64,000 nucleotides of DNA from Plumapathes pennacea (lineage: Eukaryota > Cnidaria > Anthozoa > Antipatharia > Myriopathidae), in contig OZ038469.1 of NCBI GenBank assembly GCA_964036295.1, positions 12,209,591-12,273,590 on the forward strand, written 5' to 3'. The position numbers and the translations under genes were made by a program. Under the pieces are notes generated by a model that was given only the letters and a program-made list of their open reading frames with translations, was not told the DNA's origin and searched no databases. Below are positions 50,400 to 61,000 of this stretch, piece after piece; within the stretch, counting starts at the first letter, position 1; the number at the start of each line of letters is the position of its first letter.

Positions 50400-53300
50400 C
50401 CCCCCGTCCAACACAAAGGTCCAGCGTCCCTCTCTTAACTGACCGGCATCACCATAGCATTCTAGACGCTAACCGTTATAACAAGGACAAGTATCGCCAG
50501 ATTTTTCTCTTGTTTATGTTCGTCATTCTGTACACGGATTATTCCGTGCAATGCACAAGTAGAATCGCCATGACTGCTGAAGTCTCCGGTCCAACACAAA
50601 AGGTCAAACAGCGCCTCTATAACATTCCAGACGCTAATCACTATAATCTGAGTGGACAAGAGTCGCCATATTTTGTGTCGAGTGGATAATAACGGATGCA
50701 TAGGGGGCCACAATCTAAACAGGAATTGTGGAAGGAAATACTGCAGGGATCGTAGTATGAGTCTTGGACGGACAGTTCAGAAGTAGGTGACTGTGTTAGC
50801 TCCCATATATGGACACCCTTCTCAAAGTACTTGATACTAACCAGCGGCGTTGCGCAAAACGTGATGCGCAAGTCATAAATGTACGCGCGGTTCTTGAAAG
50901 CCTGGGTTTCAAGGATTATTTTGATACCAAATTCATCGGCAAAAAGACACGATTTAGCTGCGGTATTTTGACCATTTTTGTGGACTGAGCCAGTCCGCTA
51001 AGCTGCTGATAGGATCACCGGGGCGCCGAAATAGATGGGCGAGAACAGAATTGTAGGACGAATTAAATCAGTCATATAAACCGCTTGCCGTTTGATAACT
51101 CCAAGGAATTTCAGGAACCTATATGAATATTCATGTGATTGTTGCGCAGTCCTTGCGTCTGGATCCTCGCGTTTAGCGGGAAAAAGCCGGGATGGCAGAT
51201 TTTCCTTCTCAAACTTGGTCTGAGCCACAGCAGCAGTCCGAATGTAATCTAGACCCATCAATTTATCGGTCATTGTGGCAGTTCTGCCACTAAAAATCAA
51301 CGTAATGGTCCTTCACCATGCTTTTGTGGCTGTCGACCACAGTGGAAGAACAAATTTCTCTGGCCATCGCGCAGAATTCTATTGTTATTCGCGACATGTA
51401 CTTACGGTGCGGATTTATGTTGGGCCGTGCATAATAATCTGTTACGTCAGAACTAATGAGCTGTGATAGGTTGAAATATTTTGCTTTGGGAATTCTCTTG
51501 GCCCCCGGGTTGATTTAATTGCTGTCAATCAAACGCTTGGATGCGCGAAGCGCAATTTGTGAAACAAAAGCGCGCTCGATTAAAGGTTACGCTCTAATTA
51601 CGCGGTCAGAGGTGCGAATTTTAAACGGTCCTGTGGGACGCTCTGTCAAACTTATTATTCATAAAACGCGCATCTGTTCGGACGAGTTGAGTCATTCATG
51701 TCTTGCTTCGACGATGGCATCCTCGAGTTTGATGCATTGTTTTAATTGAGTGTTTGCCACCTAGCGTTATCTATTGTTTGGCTGGCACATCGATAACAAT
51801 GCTAATTGCGGCGGCATGCGCACGGGGGCGGAGCTTAGAGTAAGCAATCTACCGGCGCGAGATTTAAATAAGTCAAATGTATTCCCACAGGAAAGGCAAA
51901 GGCAGAACGATCTACATAGGTTTTGGAAACTTGGGTTTTGCGACCATTTGTAATCGTTGCAATCAAACGAAAATTCACAAGATGTTTCTTAAAACGTCAA
52001 AGTAACTTTTCCGTATGAATATGTGGAAATCAAGCTATCTTATCCCGAGTTATTTCATCTTAAAGTTCATCGAAAGCGGTTTCTCATACTAATAAGTTGT
52101 TAAAAATAACCAAACATCAAAGCAAATTCGCTACCGCTCATAGAAACGCCACACTGTAAAAAATGACAGATAATTATTTATTGACATCTCTTCTATAAAA
52201 TCCCTATGAATACCAATTGCTATGAATAGTAGTTTTGCCGTTAACGAACAAAACGTAACCCAACTTCGGCATTTTAGGCCACTTTCTCTATTGTTTCACG
52301 CGCGGTCGACTGATTAGCTTTCAAATTTAGCGCCAGCGACCCAACAAAAGTCCCGGATGTGTCGCCCCATTCTGCGCGATGCTTTGAAAAGCACGGAAAA
52401 CACAGGCAAACTAAAAAGTGATGATCGCACATCCTTTTCTCTTTTTATTTTTGTTTCGTTGTGGAATGTGGACGTCTTTTTACCCGCTAACTCCATCCTG
52501 TAGTCTGTGTAGTTGTATCTAAAATTTCCCGCTCGCGCCGTCACGCTGCGCTTGAGATTGCAGACCGGATATTGTTTCTATTTAAACTGTCAAAAACATT
52601 ATGTTACGCATGCGCTAAGCTGCATTATTGCATAACAGAGCAAATGTTTTTCTCGAGAGGGTGATTGTTTGGCATGAGAAACACTCGGCAATGAAAGGGC
52701 TGTCTGTTCGTTGCTTACCACTTTATAGTGATACTAATATCGGCCTTGTGAAGTTTTCATTGTGCATGCAGCGTCTGTTTCTCGAAGAGATTGAATCGTA
52801 ACCACACAAAAACTTCTTGCGTCAATTTTTCTCAAGAAGAATATTCCAATCATGGTAGTTGTTGTCGTCAATATCAGTAATAAGGCATCGTTACATTTAG
52901 CATCTCAATACAAAAAGAAAATGTGGGACGTCACAGAAGTTCAGACAAGAAGGGAATCTGCATGCGCATAACCTGGTTATTTAACTTGCTTTGTATAATA
53001 TATGTGACTTGTTTCTATGGAAATGGCACTTAATAGTCACTTTTACCGTGTTCCTAATTTTTGTCATGCTGCACAACGACTATTTCGTGCAACGTGGAAG
53101 TAGAATCTCCCAGAAAAGTCAAACATTTATACGAGTTAATTGATCGGCACCACCACAATATAGCTGTCAAACCAAAAATGCCAGACTGCAAACGTTACAT
53201 AAAGCATCTTAATACAGAGATAAGGGACACGACAGTACAAACAAGAGGAAAAAGCTGTATGCATAAGACCTGCTCATTTCACAAAGTATAGTGTATGTTA

Positions 53301-55400
53301 CCTGTTTCTATGGAATGGTATAAGTCACTTTGGCCGTACTCCTACATTTTCTCATTCTACACACGGATTATTTCGTGCAGGATGGGAGTAAAACGCTTCA
53401 ATGCTGCCCCCGGTCCAACACAAAAGGTCAAGCATCCCTATAACTTAACTGATCTAAGGTCTTACAGCATTCCAGACGCTACGACAAGGGCCGCCAGGTT
53501 TTGTTGCAAATATGTTTGTCATTCTGTACACAGACTATTTCGTGTAATGCGAAAGTAAAATCGCCCTGACGTAGTCCCCCGCCCAACACAAAGATCCAGC
53601 GTATCTCTCATTTCACTGATCTGCAGTATCATAGCATTTTCATTAGCATTTTGTGTTGCTTATGTTCGTCGTTCTGGGACACGGATTATTCCGTGCAACG
53701 TGAAAGTACAATCGCTTCAGTGCTGCCCCCGGTCCAACACGAAGGTCACAAAAGTTCCTAGCTAATTGATCGGTGTAATTTTCTAGACATTAATCCAATA
53801 TAAGCAGGAAAATTGTCGCCAGGCTTCTTGTACAGTTCTGTCGATAATTTAGTCCTAGTTACTTGTCCAAGCCTGCAGATCCCATAACGAGTGCTATGCA
53901 TCAGATGTCTAGCTTAGAACACATGCATCAGTCTTGTTGCAGACACCTCAGAACTAAAAAAGTGCGGTCTATCTTATATGGACAAATTACCAGTCACGCA
54001 GCAGGTCTTTATCTGCAGAGCTTGCAAATGGGATAGCGAGTAGTTAAATCTGATGTCATGAAAATAGCAGTTAAAATTAAGAGAGTCAGATTTTGTATTG
54101 ATTTTGCTCAGCTTGGCACTGAGAAGGTTGCAGTAAATTAGATGAAGCTCTTTGTGGGCGGCATTTAAAATGAGTCACTTTTAGATCCACTTATTTTTTA
54201 TGTATTGGTGAAGACAACTCAGAACTAGGTGAACACTTTATCTTTTCCGACTGCAAATGTGATGGCGAGTGTAGCTAGAGTAGTTCAATCCGAGATCACA
54301 TAAAAGTAGCGGTTAACATATAGAACTCTAGTGGACCTTTGTGCTTTGATTTTCTTAGCTTGGGAAAGACAATAAATCGGGTGAAACTCAATACAAACAA
54401 CCATAGAGAAAAATACGTTAACTCTCATCACGGGCGGCACTTACTGATGTGTGGTTGTGCTTGAAATGTCTCCCAGGAATATTGCTTTAAGTTAGACTAT
54501 GTTAAAATATCTCTTGATAGTTGGCACTAACTGTATTGTTTCCATTGATCTAAAGTCAGCTTTTTGGATAAGTTTCATGACAGTGCAAAACACGACTCAA
54601 CGGTTTAGTCGATTTGATTACAGACACGTAGCATTATTATGGTAAAATGCGACACACACAACCCTCATAATCGTCATCATCCAATCCTTAATGAAGTAAC
54701 GTAAATTACCAGGGTTAGTGTTCAGCGTCTAAATTCATATTAAGCAAACTCCGATACACCCCTAAACGTTATCTATAAGCGAATAAACAAAAGGAAAAAG
54801 TTCCAAGGTGGTGCGTTTCCTCGTAGACATGTCTCTATGGAAATGGTTTACAGCCTCCTTGGCCGTGCTCCAATTTTGATAACATTCTTGCACGCGTTGC
54901 TCAATGTGGCCCCTTGGTCCAACACCAAATCAATTAGCTCTTTTTTCCTCAGGTACTCATCTGTACATGAAAAACCTAGCAGGACCGTAGCCTCCAGATT
55001 TCGTGTGCAATTAAGTGAATAACTAAATCAAACGGAAGCGCCTTAGCACTTTGAGATGGTGTTTGGAGTCCAACTAAACTGCCTAAACGATAAATACAAT
55101 AAAGTATAAGTGCACTACTACTCTTGCTGCTAGTTCAGTACTTAGGAATTGTGCCAGCTGGGATCTGAAAAGCATGCTAAGAATACTCGGGATTTTAATG
55201 GAAATTATAAGGGCCAAATAGTTTGTCTGACCAATTTAAATTCGAATGCCAATAAAAATCAGACCAACCAACTTACATCCAAATTTATCTGCAACTCTTA
55301 TTGAAGTTAGAAATTTCAGCATTTCCAGGGGATAGAGCCAAGTAGTTTATCTTACCGACTTAGTGCGAATGTCACGAACCAACTTTGAAATTTTGTGGGA
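50400..55400. repeat. Decayed repeat array (units of ~150-285 bp)
   Basis: The signature TACACGGATTATTYCGTGCA followed by GTCCAACACAAAAGGTCAA recurs near 50527, 53065, 53355, 53519 and 53669. Further GTCCAACAC-type blocks lie near 50406 and 54916. A larger module with CTGTTTCTATGGAAATGG and TTGGCCGTGCTCC recurs near 53010, 53303 and 54830. A separate ~180-bp block, CTCAGAACTA...GCAAATG.GATGGCGAG, occurs at about 53938-54125 and 54211-54372. Another diverged pair is at about 55209-55270 and 55338-55390. The segment 50720-52840 between the flanking units is not clearly repetitive. Confidence 0.75.
51480..51870. promoter_or_regulatory. Candidate regulatory segment with a canonical PBX/PREP site
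   Basis: CTGTCAATCA at 51522-51531 is the reverse complement of TGATTGACAG, the known PBX-PREP/MEIS composite site. Nearby TTTAATTG-type homeodomain motifs, a GC box (GGGGGCGGAGC, about 51824-51834) and locally raised CpG set it apart from its surroundings. No gene start is evident, so it may be an enhancer, an orphan promoter or chance. Confidence 0.3.
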
Positions 55401-55982
55401 ACAGTCCAAAAGTCTCCTTGGCTCATACTTTGCACAGAGTTTGCCCAAAAGCGTATCATTTTACTACTGGGCTCAGTAGACGCAGATAAATACGTGGCCA
55501 CCTAGAAGACGCAAAGGAATGATACACACGCAACACCTTAGGTAGAACTGATCGAGAACCTTCAAAAATTTTAGAAGATATAGAGCTGCATAAGAAAACA
55601 CTGCGTTTATACGCACGCCTCCTTTCAAATACATGTCTGAATTAACTGCTGCATTGGCTCGACACATGCATGATGCAACATTGGCATTAAGGTTCAGTCA
55701 AGACTGATTAACTCGCATGTCCAAACAGTTTGCCAGATCAAGGAGAGTGAAAATAACAGACGTTTTGGGAATTAAACGTGGCCGCCCAAACCCTGCTGTG
55801 ATAAAGCTAGTTAAGTGTTGAAGGAGAATAAAAGCCAGTGGGGTTGAAACGATTCAAATAAAGAGAAGCAAATATTATGCTTCAGTTGTGTGCCGTTACA
55901 AGACGGGTAAGCCAAAGAAGCACCTCTTTACCATCACGTCACACTTCAAAGAGATGTATAGTGCCCGCTAAACCATCCTTAG
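55401..55982. other. Non-coding DNA, nothing recognised
   Basis: Short open frames only. It lies between the decayed repeat array and the secreted-protein repeat copy. Confidence 0.4.
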
Positions 55983-56900
55983 GCGGCTCCATTGGGATTC
56001 CCAGACCGATTTTCGCGTGAACACCAAACTTGTGATAATAAAAAAAAAAACAAAAATGATTTTCGTACTTCTTTGTGTGATATCAGAAGTTATGAGGACA
56101 TTCTAAGAACTCGAAATAAAACCAGTTTACGATGTGTCCACGGATCTCTATTCCATGTAAGAAGTAAACAAAGGTTCCAGTGCCTTTTCAATCAAATTTA
56201 CAGCACGGCTTACTTAATTGCCGATCTTTACCACTTTACCTTTGAACATAAACAGCTCTACTGCATCAGTTTGAAAGTATTGTTCCTGTATACCCTGTCA
56301 GGCTAATAACTAAACAAGCAACACACGATGAACAAATTTCTACAAATGACTTTATTCCGTTTGAACGCTGCTCGGACAGTCATTTCGGTAATCACGGCAA
56401 CGGGCAAACAGTTACAACTTTGCCATCACTGCCTGAAGGATAAATTATTGGTGTTGTTAGGAAGCTTTACAAATTATACCAACCTGCAGGGCTTGTGCCC
56501 TTCTCAGTTCGTGGCAATATCCTAAGTGAGCACCGCGGAACTCAATCACGAACACCGCAAAAGCAAATATGCACGAACTTGAGGGAGCACAATCCCCAAA
56601 CTTGCTGGCAGTGGACTGGCATACTATGCCTTGAAATAAAGACTTGCAAACAGTCTTCACGGCTTTCATTGGGATCGAGTGATGAAATTTGTTGAAGCCG
56701 CCATCACCTTCAAACCGTTCGACTTCGCCAAGAGTATTCCACAAAGCATAATTCGTAGCTGAAAAATACGAGCTTCTCAAGACAAGCCATACTAGACAAA
56801 ACTTCAGGAATTGCATGGTGTTATTTCTGTTTAGTTTCGCATCCTCCTGAAAAGTTGCTGTTACCTGCAAACAAATAGCCCGCGCAACAGGTCCTCGTAA
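55983..56900 (-). mobile_element. Older copy of the gene-carrying TIR repeat
   Basis: About 900 bases align along their full length with 58623-59560. Both start with GGYGGCTCCAT and share blocks such as GTTTGAAAGTATT, AATAACTAAACAAGCAACAC and GAGCTTCTCAAGACA. The left end is a decayed form of the inner element's terminal repeat. The right end is not recognisable, possibly near 57650. Confidence 0.7.
56484..56816 (-). CDS. Putative secreted-protein 5' exon within the older repeat copy
   Basis: From the ATG at 56816 the frame stays open for 111 codons to a GCAG|GTTGGT splice donor (exon end 56484, phase 0). The first ~20 residues (MQFLKFCLVWLVL...) look like a signal peptide. Later segments FEGDGGFNKFHHS and MKAVKTV resemble the run-up to PAN/Apple domains in cnidarian secreted proteins, from memory only. 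The expected PAN cysteine pattern is not clear. The frame is also open upstream, to about 57044. I could not identify a second exon, so this may be a decayed gene fragment. The second copy of this exon, inside the nearby transposon, is broken by a stop codon. Confidence 0.35.
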
Positions 56901-58060
56901 CTGTACGCGCGGCTTAATGTCCGCGTTGTACGCACGCGCCACATAAAACGCGACAGTTGACGTCAGCACTGCCAAAATAACAAATGGCACGAACATTTTC
57001 TCCGGTTCTATTCGGCAATAGACTTTGCACCAAAAATATATCACTACGTTTTTGTAGTAAAAATTTACAAATATTCTATAGATCGGAAGGTTTCCTTTTC
57101 TTCAAAAACACAAATTTCCAAAAAGTGCAAATTTATCTTTGTAACCCGCTTATTTTTCTCATCTATGTTTACTTCCACTATAAACATGGAAACCTTTCCC
57201 TACAGAAAACTATTAAAATGACATGACAATATTACATACGTAATACAAATATTGCCTGGCTTTTCACACTTTTATTTGCCTAGTTTCATAAAGCTCTGTA
57301 TTCACAAGGTGTGCATAAAATACTTTATTTGTAAAAGGAACAAACTCCAATCGCAAAGACGACTTTGCCTGACCAATCCATAACATTCATCACTGTAACA
57401 TAACAAAGGCCAAGTATCTGCACTTCCATAGCACTATCACCGTTTGAAGTTTAAAAAAAGTAGTTTCCAAAGCTAAATCTCACTCCCTCACTTTTTGAAG
57501 CTCGGAAACACATTTTCTGTCAAGCGAAAAAGTCAAATGCTTGACTCGGGTGTTTTCAGAAAAAGTCAAATCCTATCGCTTGTACGTATATAGTACGTAT
57601 GGAAACAAACATCACATTTCCCCCCAGTAAATCCAGCCAATATGGAGGTCAGAAGAGTAAGATTATTATTACAAGAGAATAGTCTCAGACTTCTTATTAC
57701 ACGAGGGGTCTACGACACATTAAGCCATGATTTTTTTGACATTAGAAATTAAATTGGCCCATGAACCAAAGTTATTACAAAAAGACCTAGAAAAAATATT
57801 AAAAAACTCTCGCCTATTTTTTAATGACTCCTTTATTTGTCCCGGGAATTTGTTTTACTGTAATTTAAAATTGCTTTGTGTATAGTTGTGTCGTACTCTT
57901 TGTTGTTTTATTTTCTTTGGATTTCTTTTTTCTTTTTGTCATTAATTAAGAAACGCAATAACAGGAAAAACAACATTTAATTCGAGTCCGGATGGTATGC
58001 ATAGAGCTTTCGAAAAACAGAATCGACGAACAAAAAAGGAGAAATATATAGACTAATCTG
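56901..58060. other. Intergenic DNA before the PAN gene
   Basis: AT-rich sequence, possibly including the decayed right half of the older repeat copy. No separate gene is recognised. The promoter of the plus-strand PAN gene should lie in the right part, but no TATA or initiator stands out. Confidence 0.35.
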
Positions 58061-61000
58061 ATGGTGGTTCATCAAAAAGGCTGTCTTTCTATAATCGGTA
58101 TGGTAGCCGTGCTTCAAAATACCATTTTGTTCGTCGCATTTTGCTTGTTGTTGTCCTCGGCGATTGGAAACGGTAAGCATGTTTTCTTGATCTTGTTTAT
58201 GACTTTAGGTATTTGGTTCGTTCTAGCGTTTTAGATAAGCGTCTTCTCTCCGATATATTTATGTAACTCTATTGCACGAAAACTGGTCAAGGCAAAAAAT
58301 AAATAAATAAATAAATAAATCACAGTTGTGACGCAACTTTTAGCAAGAAAATAGCCCTGTAAAACACATTCAGTGTCTCAACGGGTCTTTTCGGAGTACG
58401 TCTAGTGTGAATTGCCAAAATAAATGGTGAGAATCAAAAGATGTATAAAATAAAGCAGCTGATATATGAACTTAGGATAGAGAATACTTGTGAAATAAAT
58501 CAGTCTTCGCAGTTGCAAAGTATTACCTTTTCAGGCCGGTAGAAGATTAAGATAAAATACACAGACGACAAAAAACACAATAGGGCCGTTTATACGAGAG
58601 AAATAAGACGCGTCTTAAATAAGGTGGCTCCATAGGGTTTTCAGACGCAATTTCGTGTGGGCACCAAAATCACAATGAAATAAAAACCCGACTTTCGTAA
58701 TTCTCTGGAGGAAATCTGAATTTAACAGGAAATCCTAAAATCTCGGAGTAAAAACAGTTTACGATGCGTGCACGGTTCTTCGAGTCACGAAGAAACCAAA
58801 CTTGAAAGCCTTTCAATCAAACTAAGTACACGCTGGCTTTACTTGATCGCCGATCTTTATCACTTTACCTTCGAATGTATATAACTCTACTGAATTAGTT
58901 TGAAAGTATTATTTCTGCACATCCTGTCAGGCCAATAACTAAACAAGCAACACAACGATGAAGAAGTTCTACAATTCAGATTTTATTCTGTTTGACTTTG
59001 AAATGAACAGCCGTCACAAACACGACTCGAACGGTCATTTCGGCAATCATCAGTTCCAATGGACAAACCAGTACATTCGGCCTAGTCACAACACTGACAG
59101 CAATTCTTGGAAGTAAGCAAACTTAGACAGAAATTATTGGCGTTGTTATGAAGCTTTGCAAATCCTACTAACCTGCAGAGTTTGATCCCGTGTGTCAGTC
59201 TGTGGCATATTATCTCAGGTGAGCAGTCGCTAAACTAAATATTTACGAACTGTACTGAATAAGTATGAATGAACTTGATGGGACACAACTGCCAACAAAC
59301 TTGTTGGGAGCTAGTGGACTAACATTCGACGGCTTGAACTGACGACTTTCGAACTGTCTTCACGGCTTTGTATTGAAAAGGATTGAGTTGTTGAACAGCT
59401 ATCACCCTCAAATTGTTCGAGACTTCGCTAACAGTAGTTCGCACAGCATAATTCGTGGCTGACATATCCAGTACGAGCTTCTCAAGACAGAAATTCAGGA
59501 TTTGCATGGTGTTTCCTTTTAGCTTCGCACCAAGTAAACTTGCTGTACTTGCAGGCGTGCGATCGCCGCTGTCTCCTCGTGCTTACATGCACACATTACG
59601 GCTAACGCATGCGCACTTGTCGATCTTGTCGAGTCATTATTTTGCATTTGATGGCGCAATACGCACGTAAAATATCAACTTTTTCTTTGCATTTTTCTCA
59701 AGTTTCCTTCGGTGAATCTGTCTTAAATTTTGCAGGCAAACGAAGATTATATCCGGCTTTGTAATATTTGATTTTAATGGAAATTTATGGAGCAGAATTT
59801 TTTTTATTTGCAAAAAACATAAATTGCCAATTAGCTCAGAATCCGCTTCTCTAACCCCAACTTTTTTTCATAGTTTTTTACCTTATACAAATTTCTAAAC
59901 ATACTGAAAGTTTCAGAAAAATTCACCGAAGAAAACTCGAGAAAATAGAGCAGAAAGTTTGAAAACGGGGTAGAAGACCTTTATTTCAAGGACGTATTGT
60001 TTCCATAGAAACCACACTAGAGTGACAAAAGTAAGACGTATACGCAACAGACCTTTCGAAACATCTACCCTGCAAATTTGATCAAGAAAGAATATAAGGA
60101 AGTGAAAATATGACGGTTTTGGTGTCATAAACTAAATACGAGCAAGTGCAGGGAAATACCCTATGGAGCCACCTTAAATAAGACTTGTCTTACGCAAGCC
60201 GCGTCTTATTCTAGACCAGGGTTTTGAGCTGTTCTTATTCAAGACGCATCTTAAATAAGACTCGAACATGCTCGTATAAACGGGTTCAACAGTTATTCGC
60301 GGCTTATTTTAGCTGGGAACACATACTGCTCAAGCGTCGGGTTTGTTGTTGGATCCCAGTCTTCTCCCGGCACACTATAACTATTTTTAAAATCCGTCTC
60401 GTCCCTCGTATGCGTAAATCCGCCTTCACCCAGTTACGGTATCGTTTTAGGATAATAGATCGAAACTATTTTTAGAAGATAGGAACTTTATTAAGCACAG
60501 AATTCGGAAAGTTTAAACACTAATTTCTACTGAAGCTGTGCAAGCCATTCAAGTGCAGCTTTGATGACTCCTGTCAAAGTTTGTCCAGTTACTGCGTGCG
60601 CAGATTTGCAAAGCTGCCAGTTTCATTCAAGCCAAAATTTTTACTAATATTGCCAATCCGAATCGTCTTCTACCTGCGTGACAAGCAATTCACTGAGAGG
60701 TTAAAGGACAAAAGTGACCACAATGAGAACAAATTCTCTTTCAAGGCAGACCATTTCGAGATGCATGGCAGAAGAAAGTCGAATAGCTCGATCATTCGAG
60801 TACTTTCATAATTCTTCGGACTGACAACAAAGCTGTTTTGTGGAATCTCCGATAGATACCCACGATAGAGAGGGCAATGGATTGCAAAAAGGCCTGACAT
60901 TATACAAGACTGTTTGCTGATCGACACCAGATACTTTACACCGGACAAAATGAGGCATCGCCACAACGCTATGGTATGTCAGGCTAATATTTGTAAATGC

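Noticed and set aside
50998-51300. 100-codon minus-strand frame with protein-like composition near a CpG-richer block
   Set aside because: No family signature, and extension downstream meets a stop with no clear splice site. Transcript evidence would be needed.
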